Numbered from the stretch's first letter, positions 1 to 9,357 are shown. The stretch: 64,000 bases of DNA from Roseibium aggregatum IAM 12614 (GCF_000168975.1 NZ_AAUW01000008.1:222709-286708), one strand, 5' to 3'. Program-made: numbers and translations. The notes: a model not told the origin generated them from the sequence alone.

Positions 1-705
1 GGGGTTGCCACTCTTTGGGCGAGTGTATTCCTCCTGCCGGAAACACACATGAACCGCAACGAAGTTGGCGGGCGCCAGATCCTCAGAGCCTATGCAACGC
101 TGTGCCGTGAACCGCTCTATTGGTGCTATACGTTGACCGCCGCTTTCAGTGCGCTCGCCTATTTCGCATACCTTGGTGGCGCGCCCTTCATCGCTGCCGA
201 TCTTCTGTCCTTGAGCGCTGGTGAAATGGGCTTCTATTTCATGTTCGTTGCGCTTGGCTATATCGCCGGCAACTTCATATCCGGCAGGTATTCCGAACGG
301 GTCGGACTGTTTCGCATGATGCTGGCGGGAACGCTCATTGCGATTGTGTGCGTAGCCGTCATTGCGGGGTTTACGTATTTCGATGCTTTGAGCGCGCCAA
401 GCCTGTTCCTGCCAATGTTCCTGCTCGGGCTCGGCAATGGGATTTGCCTGCCGAGCGCCTTGTCCGGCGCGGCGAGTGTGAGGCCGGAACTGACCGGTGC
501 GGCCTCGGGCATGACCGCATCTTTTCAGGTTTCCATGGGGGCAATCGCAGGATCCCTCGTTGCCTCGCTGTATGCTCATGGCATTCTGGCAGGTTCGCCC
601 TGGGGAATGATCCTGGTAATGGGGGTCGGGGTTGGCTTCAGCCTGATTGCAGCCCTGACCATCCGGTTCTACACCGCACGCTCCGGTATGGTCGCGGCAG
701 AGTAG
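1..705 (+). CDS. Bcr/CflA-type MFS multidrug transporter, 3' part
   Basis: The reading frame is open from the first base, so the gene begins outside the window. The visible part is about 234 residues, the C-terminal half of a 12-helix major facilitator drug exporter. Six hydrophobic segments follow a short cytoplasmic loop that begins near the residues LPETH, a common end of the central loop in Bcr/CflA pumps. The GRYSERVGLFRMML segment is the usual basic loop between helices 8 and 9. Such proteins are inner-membrane proton antiporters exporting drugs or amino-acid derivatives. The substrate cannot be told from sequence. The internal ATG at 49 is not a credible start because homologous sequence continues upstream. 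The gene converges on moaA. Confidence 0.8.
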   Translation, partial: GVATLWASVFLLPETHMNRNEVGGRQILRAYATLCREPLYWCYTLTAAFSALAYFAYLGGAPFIAADLLSLSAGEMGFYFMFVALGYIAGNFISGRYSERVGLFRMMLAGTLIAIVCVAVIAGFTYFDALSAPSLFLPMFLLGLGNGICLPSALSGAASVRPELTGAASGMTASFQVSMGAIAGSLVASLYAHGILAGSPWGMILVMGVGVGFSLIAALTIRFYTARSGMVAAE

Positions 706-771
706 CGCTGCGGCTCCATTGATGAATGTGCGCGCGCGCGGTCGGTTCAAATCCGAAAAGAGCTGGAAGCT

Positions 772-1842
772 TTACCCGCCGGTGACGCTCATATGCCGGG
801 ATACCGCCGGCTGGTTGCGGTTCCGGTCGATCACGAAATCATGCCCCTTGGGCTTGCGTCCGATAGCTTCGTCTATCGCGGCATTCAACATGTCGTTGCC
901 TTCCGACGCACGCAGCGGCGCACGAAGATCCGACATGTCTTCTTGGCCAAGGCACATGTAAAGCTGTCCGGTACAGGTGACGCGTACACGGTTGCAGCTC
1001 TCGCAGAAGTTATGGGTCATCGGCGTGATGAAGCCAAGACGGCCTCCGGTTTCCTCGATCGTGACATATCGTGCCGGACCACCGGTCTTGTAGGGGATGT
1101 CTGTCAGCGTGAACTCCTCAGCAAGGCGTGCACGCACGGTCGACAGAGGCAGATACTGGTCCGTGCGATCCCCGTCGATCTCACCCAGAGGCATGGTTTC
1201 GATCAGGGTGAGGTCATGGCCGTGCTCATGACACCACTTCAGCATGGTCACGATCTCGTGCTCGTTGACATCCTTGAGCGCAACCATGTTGATCTTGATC
1301 TGAAGGCCGGCAGCTGTCGCTGCGCGGATCCCGTCCATCACCTTGCCGAGATCGCCCCAGCGGGTAACGGCCTTGAACTTCTGCGGATCGAGCGTATCGA
1401 TCGAAACGTTTATCCGGCGCACGCCGCAATCGTAGAGGTCCTGCGCGTAGCGGGCGAGCTGTGAGCCGTTGGTGGTCAGGGTCAGCTCTTCCAGAGCGCC
1501 GCTGTCCAGATGCCGGCCAAGGCTGCGGATCAAGCTCATGATGTTCTTGCGCACAAGGGGCTCGCCGCCGGTAAGGCGCAGTTTCCGGACACCTTTTTCG
1601 ATGAAGGCAGTGCACAGGCGGTCGAGTTCTTCCAGGCTCAGCACTTCTCGTTTGGGCAGGAAGGTCATGTCTTCCGCCATGCAATAGACACAACGAAAAT
1701 CGCAACGGTCGGTCACGGACACGCGAAGATAGGTGACGGCACGGCCAAAAGGATCGATCATCGGAGCTTGCGTCTCCAACTGTCCGATTGCCGCTTGTGC
1801 CGGGACCACAATCTTGCCGTCTGTCACGTTTCGCTCTCCCAT
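772..1842 (-). CDS. moaA: GTP 3',8-cyclase MoaA (molybdenum cofactor biosynthesis)
   Basis: Radical SAM enzyme for the first step of molybdopterin synthesis, converting GTP to 3',8-cyclo-GTP before MoaC acts. The N-terminal radical SAM cluster motif CX3CX2C is at C47, C51 and C54. The second [4Fe-4S] site, a CX2CX13C pattern, lies near residues 280-300. The protein ends in the conserved double glycine (VTGG) needed for activity. At 356 residues it is slightly longer than the usual 325-345. The residues before MIDPFGR (M28, position 1761) are poorly conserved in the family, so a start at 1761 is possible; neither start has a strong ribosome site. No other moa gene lies in the window. The gene converges on the MFS gene and diverges from the photolyase. 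Confidence 0.95.
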   Translation of the reverse strand: MGERNVTDGKIVVPAQAAIGQLETQAPMIDPFGRAVTYLRVSVTDRCDFRCVYCMAEDMTFLPKREVLSLEELDRLCTAFIEKGVRKLRLTGGEPLVRKNIMSLIRSLGRHLDSGALEELTLTTNGSQLARYAQDLYDCGVRRINVSIDTLDPQKFKAVTRWGDLGKVMDGIRAATAAGLQIKINMVALKDVNEHEIVTMLKWCHEHGHDLTLIETMPLGEIDGDRTDQYLPLSTVRARLAEEFTLTDIPYKTGGPARYVTIEETGGRLGFITPMTHNFCESCNRVRVTCTGQLYMCLGQEDMSDLRAPLRASEGNDMLNAAIDEAIGRKPKGHDFVIDRNRNQPAVSRHMSVTGG

Positions 1843-2161
1843 GATTTTTTCTTATCCAGATCATATGGCGTCGATGCGGACAAGATCAATTGAAACCGGA
1901 CTGCAAATATCCGGTTTACGGCATCAGGTAAACTTGTCAGTGTACTATTGTCAAATCAAGTGGAGTAATGGCGCAGCACGACTGCGGTCTCAACAAGCGA
2001 GAGATGCCTGGATCTGTCATGGGAGGCGCAAAGGGCTGCTCTCCCTCTGACGACCGTTGCTGAGCCGGCGTTCTGCTTTCGGAAGAACCAAAAAACCTGC
2101 ACATCGTTGATCCGTTAGCGCTTTGCGGCGTATCTGACCTGACGAAAGCGGCAGGAGCAGC
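1843..2161. other. Divergent intergenic region moaA / phrB
   Basis: About 320 bases separating the moaA and photolyase starts. It should carry both promoters. I see no convincing -35/-10 pair, riboswitch (a molybdenum-cofactor RNA was looked for by eye only) or conserved ORF here. Confidence 0.4.
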
Positions 2162-3598
2162 ATGACAACACTCGTTTGGTTTCGGCAGGATTTGCGCATC
2201 AAGGACAATCCCGCCTTGTTCGAAGCGGCGAAGAGCGGACGTGTCCTTCCGGTTTTCATTCTGGAGCCTGCGGACAAGACCGGTGAAACCCACCCGCTTG
2301 GCGGTGCCAGCCGGTGGTGGCTTCATCACAGTCTGAAAGCACTGCAACAGGACCTGCCGGGGCTGGTCTTGCTCAAGGGCGATGCAAGACACCTGATTCC
2401 CGAGGTTGCGAAGCGAGCTGGCGTTGAGGCTGTCTTCTGGAACAGATGCTACGAGCCGTACGCGATCGAACGGGACACCGATCTGAAATCGTCGCTGAAA
2501 GACGACGGATACGAGGTCAAAAGTTTCAAGGCGTCACTCTTGTACGAGCCTTGGGAAATAGAGACGCAGTCAGGCGGCCCTTACAAGGTCTATTCGCCCT
2601 TCTGGAAAGCTGCGCGGCAGATTGAGATCGATGATGCCTTGCCGGCACCGGAGAAACTGGACATCGCCGACTATGACGGTGGTGAGGAACTGGAGAGTTT
2701 TGACCTTCTGCCGAAGAAACCAAACTGGGCAAAGGGCTGGGAAGATCTCTGGACACCGGGTGAAGCAGGCGCTTCAGAACGGCTCGGCAGTTTTCTGGAA
2801 GAAGGGCTGAAAGGCTACGGCAAACTTCGGAACCGCCCGGATCTGCCCAACGTCTCGCGCCTGTCGCCACATCTTCATTTCGGGGAAATCTCGCCGCGCC
2901 AGATCTGGCATGCAACGCAGGACGTCATGGACAGGAGGTCGTCGCTCGGTGACGACGGAATGAAATTCCTGTCCGAGATCGCCTGGCGGGAGTTCTCTCA
3001 TAACCTCTTGTACCACTTTCCGAAATTGCCATCCGAAAACTGGCGCTCCACCTTTGACGAATATCCATGGAAGGAGCCGGATGGTGAGTTGGAGAAATGG
3101 CAGAAAGGACAAACGGGCTATCCAATTGTTGACGCAGGGATGCGCGAACTCTGGCAAACCGGGTACATGCACAACCGCGTGCGCATGATCGCCGCAAGCT
3201 TTCTGATCAAGCATCTCCGTCTTCACTGGCGTCATGGCGAGGCCTGGTTTCGGGACACGCTGGTGGATGCGGACCTTGCAAACAATTCCGCCGGCTGGCA
3301 GTGGGTCGCGGGATCCGGCGCGGATGCCGCTCCCTATTTCCGAGTGTTCAATCCGATCACCCAGGGCGAAAAGTTCGATCCCGATGGGAACTATATCCGT
3401 CAATGGGTGCCTGAGTTGCGCGAACTGGACACGCGATATCTCTTTGCCCCTTTCGATGCGCCCGCAGAAGCCTTGAAAAAAGCCAGGATCACGCTTGGCG
3501 ACACCTATCCGAAGCCTCTCGTCGACCATGCCAGTGCCCGCGAGGCGGCGCTCGAAGGCTACGAAGCCGTGAAGCAGGCGGGACAAGACGACGCTTGA
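2162..3598 (+). CDS. phrB: Deoxyribodipyrimidine photolyase (class I CPD photolyase)
   Basis: Blue-light DNA repair flavoprotein that splits cyclobutane pyrimidine dimers. At 478 residues it has the usual length. The N-terminal Rossmann-like antenna domain begins TTLVWFRQDLRIKDNPAL. The C-terminal FAD-binding helical domain has the hallmark blocks WREFSHNLLYHFP, GYPIVDAGMRELWQTGYMHN and DADLANNSAGWQWVAGSGAD, containing the tryptophans and Asn/Asp residues of the FAD pocket and electron-transfer chain. The block EISPRQIW near residue 240 is typical of class I photolyases rather than cryptochromes. The ATG start follows GGCAGGAGCAGC, a good ribosome site. The DUF971 gene follows after 75 bases in the same direction and may be cotranscribed. 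Confidence in the family is high; photolyase against cryptochrome function rests on overall motif match. Confidence 0.95.
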   Translation: MTTLVWFRQDLRIKDNPALFEAAKSGRVLPVFILEPADKTGETHPLGGASRWWLHHSLKALQQDLPGLVLLKGDARHLIPEVAKRAGVEAVFWNRCYEPYAIERDTDLKSSLKDDGYEVKSFKASLLYEPWEIETQSGGPYKVYSPFWKAARQIEIDDALPAPEKLDIADYDGGEELESFDLLPKKPNWAKGWEDLWTPGEAGASERLGSFLEEGLKGYGKLRNRPDLPNVSRLSPHLHFGEISPRQIWHATQDVMDRRSSLGDDGMKFLSEIAWREFSHNLLYHFPKLPSENWRSTFDEYPWKEPDGELEKWQKGQTGYPIVDAGMRELWQTGYMHNRVRMIAASFLIKHLRLHWRHGEAWFRDTLVDADLANNSAGWQWVAGSGADAAPYFRVFNPITQGEKFDPDGNYIRQWVPELRELDTRYLFAPFDAPAEALKKARITLGDTYPKPLVDHASAREAALEGYEAVKQAGQDDA

Positions 3599-3673
3599 CG
3601 GGGTCCGTGCGGCCAGTATCGTCCGCGCGCAAGTCCCGGTGCTGTTGACCGGGTGGAATCAAAGGATCCGGAC

Positions 3674-4042
3674 ATGACCGACCCGACCGCACCCTGGCCG
3701 ACGGAACTGCGCGTCTCGAAAGACAGAAAAAGCCTGACAGTCGCCTTCAATACGGGTGAACGGCACGAATTGTCCGCCGAGTATCTGCGGGTGTGCTCGC
3801 CTTCGGCGGAAGTGAAAGGGCATAACCCGTCGCAAAAGCAGACGGTGCCCGGCAAGCGCAATGTCGAGATCATGAAGATTGAGCCTGTCGGCAACTATGC
3901 TGTCCGTATCCATTTCGACGACATGCATAATTCCGGGATTTTCACCTGGACCTATTTCCTTGAGCTTGGCAGAGACCCGGACGCCCATTGGGGTGTGTAC
4001 CTGGAAGAGCTGGCGGAGAAGGGTCTGAGCCGGGATCGTTGA
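3674..4042 (+). CDS. DUF971 (GBBH-like N-terminal domain) protein
   Basis: 122-residue protein of the DUF971 family, whose fold matches the N-terminal metal-binding domain of gamma-butyrobetaine hydroxylase. Stand-alone versions are widespread in Proteobacteria and have been linked to iron-sulfur or metal handling, without a firm role. Visible family blocks are the ELRVSKDRKSLTVAF start, LSAEYLRVCSPSAEVKGH and the IHFDDMHNSGIFTWTYF block with its Trp-Tyr-Leu end. The open frame extends to 3653, but the ATG at 3674 is preceded by AAGGATCC at correct spacing and begins where family members begin. It lies downstream of phrB in the same direction. Confidence 0.8.
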   Translation: MTDPTAPWPTELRVSKDRKSLTVAFNTGERHELSAEYLRVCSPSAEVKGHNPSQKQTVPGKRNVEIMKIEPVGNYAVRIHFDDMHNSGIFTWTYFLELGRDPDAHWGVYLEELAEKGLSRDR

Positions 4043-4228
4043 CGAAGGAAAGCCCGGGCTGGCTGGCTTTAGCGGGAATCAGGTAAAAAGAGGTTGGCTC
4101 GACCCACGCCATCCCCCTCCGACTGGAGCAGCAGCCGCACTGCAGGGTCAATTCATTCTGGCAACCAGGTGATCGTGCGTTCGCATAGGGAGGGACTGCG
4201 GCTGATGCACGCGATCTGGAGGTCGCAT

Positions 4229-4939
4229 ATGAAACTCTCTGCACCCGTTTTCCGCCTGAAGCGTGAAGCCCGGACACTCGCCCGCAGCAAGACCATCGCG
4301 TTGAACCGGGCGTTGGACGAAATTGCTGTTCGCGAAGGCTTCAGAAGCTGGAGCCATCTCGCATCTGCTGCTCGCGACCAGGGACCCTCGATCAGACTTC
4401 TGTCGGCGCTTGAACCAAGCGATATGGTAATCCTTGGCGCAAGGCCTGGTCAGGGTAAAACGGTCCTGGGGCTCGAGTTGCTCGCTGAAGCGGCAAAGAG
4501 CGGACGATCGTCCGTCTTCTTTTCATCCGAATGTTCTTATAGCGATGTGCGCTCGAAGCTTTCCGGCAGCGGGTATCCCGGCCTGGAAAAATCGGAAAAG
4601 TTTCAAATAGTTCTTTCCGACAGCGTGTGTGCCGGGGAAGTTCAGGAAACACTTGCTGGTCCGGCGCCGGGCACCATAGCGGTCATTGATTATTTGCAAG
4701 TCATGGATCAGCACCGCTCACAGCCGCCGCTCGGCGATCAGGTGGAAGTTTTGAGACGGTTCGCAAAAACGCGGTGCACGACGCTTGTCTTCCTGTCGCA
4801 GGTCCATAGAAACTTTGATCCAAAGATCCGCACCCTGCCGGGGTTCGCCGATATACGGACGACCAACCCGGTCGATCTGTCGCATTTCGACAAGGGATGT
4901 TTCCTGCATGAAGGAGAGATGATCCTCCGCGCACATTGA
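4229..4939 (+). CDS. Short DnaB-like (RecA-fold) ATPase
   Basis: 236-residue protein consisting of a small N-terminal helical segment (about residues 1-45) and a single RecA-type ATPase core. The Walker A motif GARPGQGKT is near residue 73. A Walker B-like hydrophobic strand ending in Asp is in TIAVIDYLQVMDQ near residue 155. A DnaB-like sensor strand, TLVFLSQVHRN, follows. The N-terminal segment resembles the small domain in glyoxalase-related and DnaB-like accessory proteins. Full replicative helicases are about 450-500 residues, so this is not the main DnaB. The ATG at 4229 sits 7 bases after a strong GGAGG; the longer open frame from 4094 lacks such a signal. Its role, possibly DNA processing or plasmid/phage-derived, is unknown. 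It converges on the DUF1348 gene. Confidence 0.75.
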   Translation: MKLSAPVFRLKREARTLARSKTIALNRALDEIAVREGFRSWSHLASAARDQGPSIRLLSALEPSDMVILGARPGQGKTVLGLELLAEAAKSGRSSVFFSSECSYSDVRSKLSGSGYPGLEKSEKFQIVLSDSVCAGEVQETLAGPAPGTIAVIDYLQVMDQHRSQPPLGDQVEVLRRFAKTRCTTLVFLSQVHRNFDPKIRTLPGFADIRTTNPVDLSHFDKGCFLHEGEMILRAH

Positions 4940-4967
4940 GCACCCAGTCCTGACAGGGCGATCACCC

Positions 4968-4998
4968 ACCGGTGTCCGGCTGAAGACCGGGCACCGGT
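4968..4998. terminator. Inverted repeat between convergent genes
   Basis: ACCGGTGTCCGG and ACCGGGCACCGGT form a strong GC-rich hairpin with one wobble pair, between the convergent ATPase and DUF1348 genes. There is no T-run on either side, so it is a terminator-like structure rather than a textbook intrinsic terminator. Confidence 0.4.
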
Positions 4999-5046
4999 TG
5001 CGGGCGTGTTTCAGCAGGTCCCAAGAAGGGAAAGAACCTTAGCTGA

Positions 5047-5517
5047 TTAGAACCCCAGCTCACTGAGTCCAGGATGGTCTGCCGGGCGCGGTCCCAGAGG
5101 CCAATGCATTTTCCGCTCGTTTTCCGAAATGGCGAGATCGTTGATGCTGGCAAAGCGGCGGTGCATCAGGCCATTTGGGGCAAATTCCCAATTCTCGTTG
5201 CCATAGGACCGGAACCATTGTCCTGTCGCATCGTGCCATTCATAGGCAAAGCGCACGGCAATGCGGTTACCGGCAAAGGTCCACAGTTCCTTGATCAGGC
5301 GGTACTCGTGCTCCCGCTGCCACTTGTTTGTCAGGAATTCCACCACTTGCTGGCGACCGACCGGAAAATCCGACCGGTTCCGCCAGATCGTGTCAGGGGT
5401 GTAGGCAAGCGAGACCTTTTCCGGATTCCGGCTGTTCCAGCCGTCTTCCGCGGCACGCACCTTCTGGCGAGCTGTTTCGAGGGTAAACGGAGGAAGAGGC
5501 GGGCGCTGTTCTGTCAT
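5047..5517 (-). CDS. DUF1348 / NTF2-like protein
   Basis: 156-residue protein of the DUF1348 group in the NTF2/SnoaL fold superfamily. Recognisable blocks are the [28 protein letters not shown] start, the [17 protein letters not shown] middle and the [20 protein letters not shown] strand region. The function of the family is unknown; the fold makes a cone-shaped ligand pocket. Its ATG overlaps the stop codon of the upstream small membrane protein in an ATGA-type arrangement, so the two are translationally coupled. The pair is divergent from a TetR-family regulator with two repeated operator-like sites between, which suggests induction by a small molecule. Confidence 0.85.
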   Translation of the reverse strand: MTEQRPPLPPFTLETARQKVRAAEDGWNSRNPEKVSLAYTPDTIWRNRSDFPVGRQQVVEFLTNKWQREHEYRLIKELWTFAGNRIAVRFAYEWHDATGQWFRSYGNENWEFAPNGLMHRRFASINDLAISENERKMHWPLGPRPADHPGLSELGF

Positions 5518-5687
5518 CGGGCAAGCTCCAGAGCGTAGATTTGAGGAGACGAGAACAGTCCCGCGTGAAGGCGTTCATCCACTGCCTGGGGTTCAGGACG
5601 CAGGGCCGATGTGATCAGAAGCGCTCCGGCGACGAACGCACCAAAGAGATAAAAACCACGTGGATATGCAGGTCTTGGAGAGAACAT
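5514..5687 (-). CDS. Small single-pass membrane protein
   Basis: 57-residue protein with a short basic N-terminus ([11 protein letters not shown]), one hydrophobic segment (about residues 12-29) and a polar C-terminal tail of about 28 residues. I do not recognise a family. The ATG at 5687 is preceded by GAGG at 7 bases. A longer frame uses a TTG at 5702 with no better signal. Its stop overlaps the start of the DUF1348 gene, which supports it being real. The direct-repeat operator pair lies 33-80 bases upstream of its start. Confidence 0.6.
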   Translation of the reverse strand: MFSPRPAYPRGFYLFGAFVAGALLITSALRPEPQAVDERLHAGLFSSPQIYALELAR

Positions 5688-5719
5688 GGGTCTGCCTCGC
5701 AATGTTAAACAGATTTAGG

Positions 5720-5767
5720 TGTACCGATCTGTTCAGTTACATCGCGGTATATGTACCGATCTGTTCA
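5720..5767. promoter_or_regulatory. Tandem TetR-type operator pair
   Basis: The 16-base sequence TGTACCGATCTGTTCA occurs twice exactly, at 5720-5735 and 5752-5767, with start-to-start distance 32 bases or about three helical turns. Each copy holds an imperfect palindrome centred on GATC (ACcGATCtGT), the usual core of TetR-family operators. It lies between the DUF1348 operon and the tetR gene, so it probably controls both. Regulator binding is an inference from position and pattern. Confidence 0.65.
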
Positions 5768-5911
5768 TACTTGCAAGGCTTGAAAGCGCAAGAATGGGTC
5801 ATATAAATGTGATTTCGGTGTGTGACGAGGCGAAGGACTGCCATTTTCCAGATCTGACTTGAATGGATGTCAGTGGATGGCTACTTACTGGTCAGTACAG
5901 AAAGGGAATTC

Positions 5912-6481
5912 ATGCGACCAAGCAAACGCGATGAACTGGTGCGAAAGTCGCTGGCTGTCTTTTACAGGGACGGTTTCCACGCGACCGGAATGGACACGCT
6001 TGTTGCCGAAACGGGCATATCCAAGACCACGATGTTCAAGCATTTCAGAACCAAGGACGATCTGATCCTCGCGGTGTTGCGGTACCGGGACGAAACCTTT
6101 CGGAACTGGTTCCTGCGCAGGCTAGACGAACGTGATCTTCCCCCAAGGCAAAAACTGCTGGCGATATTCGATATTCTGAGGGAGTGGTTTGAAGAGTCTG
6201 GTTTCAGGGGATGCATGTTCATCAAGGCATCCGCGGAGTTCCAGGACCCCGCCCACCCGGCCCACGCCCAGTCGAGCGAGCATAAGCGCTTGCTTTTGTC
6301 TGCGTTCAGAAGTCTGGCGGAAAAAGCGGGGGCTTCCCGACCGGACCTCTTGGCACGGCAACTTCTTCTGCTCAAGGAAGGAGCGATCGTCGCTGCGCAG
6401 ATGGGGTTCGATCCTGACCCTTCAGGCGCAGCCAGGGACGCCGCATCGGTGTTGATCGAGGCTCATATTCCGAACACCTGA
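5912..6481 (+). CDS. TetR/AcrR-family transcriptional regulator
   Basis: 189-residue one-component repressor. The N-terminal helix-turn-helix is clear: DELVRKSLAVFYRDGFHATGMDTLVAETGISKTTMFKHFRTKDDLI, ending in the KxxLI block at about residue 50. The rest is the variable ligand-binding helical domain, with GCMFIKASAEF typical of a TetR C-terminal subgroup with the LmrA/YxaF-type signature. The ATG at 5912 follows AAAGGGAATTC; an upstream in-frame start at 5867 would add 15 unconserved residues. The gene diverges from the small membrane protein/DUF1348 operon with the twin 16-base repeats between, so it likely represses that operon and itself. The ligand is unknown. Confidence 0.9.
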   Translation: MRPSKRDELVRKSLAVFYRDGFHATGMDTLVAETGISKTTMFKHFRTKDDLILAVLRYRDETFRNWFLRRLDERDLPPRQKLLAIFDILREWFEESGFRGCMFIKASAEFQDPAHPAHAQSSEHKRLLLSAFRSLAEKAGASRPDLLARQLLLLKEGAIVAAQMGFDPDPSGAARDAASVLIEAHIPNT

Positions 6482-6560
6482 GCGGGGACAGACCTTTAGC
6501 GGGTCGCGTAAACGCCGCGAACTGGCGACGGTCTGATGAGACAAATGGCTCTTAAAATGA

Positions 6561-6588
6561 AAAAGCCGGGAATGACCCGGCTTTTTTT
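6561..6588. terminator. Bidirectional intrinsic terminator
   Basis: Arms AAAAGCCGGG (6561-6570) and CCCGGCTTTT (6576-6585), loop AATGA, flanked by A- and T-runs. It lies between the convergent tetR and L,D-transpeptidase genes and can serve both. Confidence 0.85.
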
Positions 6589-6613
6589 GTTTTCGGCAAT
6601 CGATGCAGCGGGT

Positions 6614-7207
6614 TTAGCGCTTGACGATGACTTTCGACCCAACGGCTACGTTGTTGTAGAGGTGGATCACGTCTTCGTTAGCAAGACGGATGCAGCCCGA
6701 CGAAACGGCGGAACCGATGGTCCACGGCTCGGTTGTGCCATGAATGCGGTAAAGGGTAGAGCCGATATACATGGCACGTGCCCCCATCGGATTGTTCGGA
6801 CCACCAGGCATGTAAGCCGGCAGGATGCGACCCTTAGCACGCTCGCGAGCACGCATCTGTGAGGGCGGGGTCCAGCTCGGCCATTCAGCCTTGCGGGTGA
6901 TACGGTGCGTACCGGCCCACTGGAAACCTTCCTTGCCGACGCCCACGCCGTATTTCATCGCCTTGCCGCCAGGCAGGACATGGTACAGCCGACGCTCGGA
7001 GGTATCGATGATGATCGTGCCTGCAGGGTAGGGGCCGTCATATTTCACGCGCTTGCGCTTCACCGGAGACGGTCCGCCCGGGTGATATTTCGGTGTGACC
7101 CAGGTGTTCGTGCTGTGGTCGAAGTAGCCATATCGCGGAGCAGCCTGGGCAGTCAGCGCAAATGCGCCTGCCAGAACCGCAACCATTACAAAAAGAAGTT
7201 TCTTCAT
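6614..7207 (-). CDS. L,D-transpeptidase (YkuD domain), periplasmic
   Basis: 197-residue secreted enzyme that forms 3-3 peptidoglycan cross-links or attaches proteins to peptidoglycan. It has a typical signal peptide (residues 1-22, cleavage after AQA), then a YkuD domain from about residue 60 (YPAGTIIIDTSERRLYHVL) to the end. The catalytic motif is IHGTTEPWTIGSAVSSGCIRLAN, with the His and the nucleophilic Cys in the SSGCIR block. The ATG follows GGGGGATCGGA. The sequence MPGGPNNPMGARAMY is the common insertion of alphaproteobacterial ErfK/YbiS-like enzymes. It is monocistronic, ending at the shared terminator with tetR. Confidence 0.93.
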   Translation of the reverse strand: MKKLLFVMVAVLAGAFALTAQAAPRYGYFDHSTNTWVTPKYHPGGPSPVKRKRVKYDGPYPAGTIIIDTSERRLYHVLPGGKAMKYGVGVGKEGFQWAGTHRITRKAEWPSWTPPSQMRARERAKGRILPAYMPGGPNNPMGARAMYIGSTLYRIHGTTEPWTIGSAVSSGCIRLANEDVIHLYNNVAVGSKVIVKR

Positions 7208-7646
7208 TCCGATCCCCCATCAGCATCGGGCTCGTGCCTCGGCGATGCGATTTTCAATCAAAGTGACGTTACGAAAATGTCCTTGCTTCACTCTTAATGA
7301 TTATGTCGCAAAACCGAGTTTGGGAAAATCTCACGTTGATGTGAGCATGGTTCATGTCTTGTTTATGTGCTGAAATTGCAACGAATTCTTCGTGAAAAAC
7401 GCGTTGGTTGCAAAGCTACTCGCTGAGATTGTGGAATTTTCCGGCCATGGCAAAAGTCGCCTGTTATTTTTGATCGGATTTTTGAATGTGCTGCCTTCAG
7501 ATTCGATTCGAATTGATGCCAGACGCGTTGCACCGAGGCAGGCTGGCCGGAGACAGCTGACTGTCTGCAAATGACGACCGAAAGACAGGCAAAAAAAGAA
7601 CCCGCAGCGAAGCCGCGGGTCTGTCTTTCCCGGCAGGAGAAGTCAC
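7208..7646. other. Intergenic region, fumarase to L,D-transpeptidase
   Basis: About 440 bases, both flanking genes on the minus strand. It holds the fumarase terminator at 7591-7620 and must hold the promoter of the L,D-transpeptidase. The short open frames here show no family features or good start signals. The stretch 7260-7400 is AT-richer than its surroundings. Confidence 0.4.
7591..7620 (-). terminator. Intrinsic terminator of fumarase gene
   Basis: On the minus strand ACCCGC...GCGGGT forms the stem, followed by TTCTTTTTTT. It lies 27 bases after the fumarase stop codon. Confidence 0.8.
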
Positions 7647-9284
7647 TCAGCCGAGGTTCAGTTCCTTGAAGAAATCATTGCCCTTGTCATCAACGACGAT
7701 GAAGGCCGGGAAATCCACGACTTCGATCCGCCACACGGCTTCCATGCCGAGTTCCTCGAATTCGACGACTTCCACCTTTTTGATGCAGTCCTGCGCCAGG
7801 CGCGCGGCAGGGCCGCCGATGGAACCGAGATAGAAACCGCCATGGGCCTGACAGGCGCGGCGCACCTGTGCGGACCGGTTACCTTTCGCCAGCATGACCA
7901 TTGACCCGCCAGCCGCCTGAAACTGGTCGACATAAGCATCCATGCGTCCGGCTGTTGTCGGACCGAAGGATCCGGAGGGCATGCCCTCCGGCGTCTTGGC
8001 AGGGCCTGCATAATAGATCGGGTGGTTCTTGAAATAGTCGGGCAGGGGCTCGCCGCTTTCCAGCCGGTCGCGCAACTTGGAATGGGCAAGGTCGCGGGCG
8101 ACGATCAGCGGACCGGTAAGCGACAGGCGGGTCTTGATCGGGTGTTTGGACAGTTCACCCAGGATTTCAGACATCGGGCGCGTGAGATCGATCTTGACCA
8201 CATTGTCGGACAGATGCTCATCGGTCACCTCGGGCAGGTATTTTTCCGGGTGCATTTCGAGCTGTTCCAGGAAGATGCCGTCTTTCGTGATCTTGCCGAC
8301 GGCCTGCCGGTCTGCCGAGCAGGAGACAGCAAGGCCGATGGGCAGCGAGGCGCCGTGACGTGGCAGACGGATGACGCGCACGTCGTGGCAGAAATATTTG
8401 CCGCCGAACTGGGCACCGACACCTGTCGCCTGGGTCAGTTTGTGGATCTCTTCTTCCATTTCAAGATCGCGGAAGGCATGTCCCAGTTCCGAGCCTTGTG
8501 TCGGCAGTCCGTCGAGATAGCGCGCGGACGCCAGCTTGGCTGTCTTCAGGTTCATTTCCGCAGATGTACCGCCGATGACGATGGCAAGGTGATAGGGCGG
8601 ACAGGCCGCGGTGCCGAGCGTGAGGATCTTTTCCTTCAGGAACTCCACTAGCCGGTCATGGGTCAGCAGCGAAGGCGTGCCCTGGAACAGGAACGTCTTG
8701 TTGGCCGACCCGCCACCCTTGGCCATGAACAGGAACTTGTAGGCATCTTCACCTTCGGCATAGAGCTCGATCTGCGCCGGCATGTTGTTGCTGGTGTTCT
8801 TTTCCTCGAACATGGAAAGAGGCGCGAGCTGGGAATACCGCAGGTTCTTCTTGAAATAGGCGTCGCGGGAGCCTTCGCCGAGGGCAGCTTCGTCGGACCC
8901 GTCAGTCCAGACCCTGCGGCCTTTCTTGCCCATGATGATCGCGGTGCCCGTGTCCTGGCACATCGGCAGAACGCCATGAGAAGCGATATTCGCGTTCTTC
9001 AGAAGATCGAAGGCCACAAACTTGTCGTTTTCCGTTGCCTCCGGATCTTCTAGGATTTTCTTCAGTTGCTCGAGGTGGCCGGGGCGCAGGAAATGGTTGA
9101 TGTCCTTGAAAGCCTCTTCGGCAAGCAGGCGGAGGCCTTCAGCCTCAACCACCAGCACCTCTTCGCCATTGAACTCGGCCGTCTTGACGTGGTCCGACGT
9201 TAGTTTGCGGTACGGGGTTTTGTCTTCTCCCTGGGGAAAAAGTGCGCTGTGCTGGTAGGCGGGAGGTGTGAGCGGAGCGTTCAT
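7647..9284 (-). CDS. Fumarate hydratase class I (iron-sulfur, TCA cycle)
   Basis: 545-residue class I, oxygen-sensitive fumarase that interconverts fumarate and malate in the cytosol. The N-terminal domain carries cluster ligands C109 ([10 protein letters not shown]), C228 (GTAACPPYH) and C322 ([10 protein letters not shown]) for the catalytic [4Fe-4S] cluster. The C-terminal domain has the [20 protein letters not shown] block of the beta subunit type, so alpha and beta regions are fused as in E. coli FumA/FumB. The ATG follows AGGAAAG. The gene stands alone with its own terminator. The FumA-type assignment is firm; I leave the symbol blank because fumA and fumB cannot be told apart by sequence. 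Confidence 0.95.
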   Translation of the reverse strand: MNAPLTPPAYQHSALFPQGEDKTPYRKLTSDHVKTAEFNGEEVLVVEAEGLRLLAEEAFKDINHFLRPGHLEQLKKILEDPEATENDKFVAFDLLKNANIASHGVLPMCQDTGTAIIMGKKGRRVWTDGSDEAALGEGSRDAYFKKNLRYSQLAPLSMFEEKNTSNNMPAQIELYAEGEDAYKFLFMAKGGGSANKTFLFQGTPSLLTHDRLVEFLKEKILTLGTAACPPYHLAIVIGGTSAEMNLKTAKLASARYLDGLPTQGSELGHAFRDLEMEEEIHKLTQATGVGAQFGGKYFCHDVRVIRLPRHGASLPIGLAVSCSADRQAVGKITKDGIFLEQLEMHPEKYLPEVTDEHLSDNVVKIDLTRPMSEILGELSKHPIKTRLSLTGPLIVARDLAHSKLRDRLESGEPLPDYFKNHPIYYAGPAKTPEGMPSGSFGPTTAGRMDAYVDQFQAAGGSMVMLAKGNRSAQVRRACQAHGGFYLGSIGGPAARLAQDCIKKVEVVEFEELGMEAVWRIEVVDFPAFIVVDDKGNDFFKELNLG

Positions 9285-9357
9285 AGGAGGCTTTCCTGAT
9301 CTGGCTGCTTCCCGTTACATCCGGAAGCGCTGGAACGTTGAGTGCTGTTCTCATACG

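Noticed and set aside
4229..4939. Replicative helicase DnaB
   Set aside because: About half the expected length and lacking the N-terminal primase-interaction domain.
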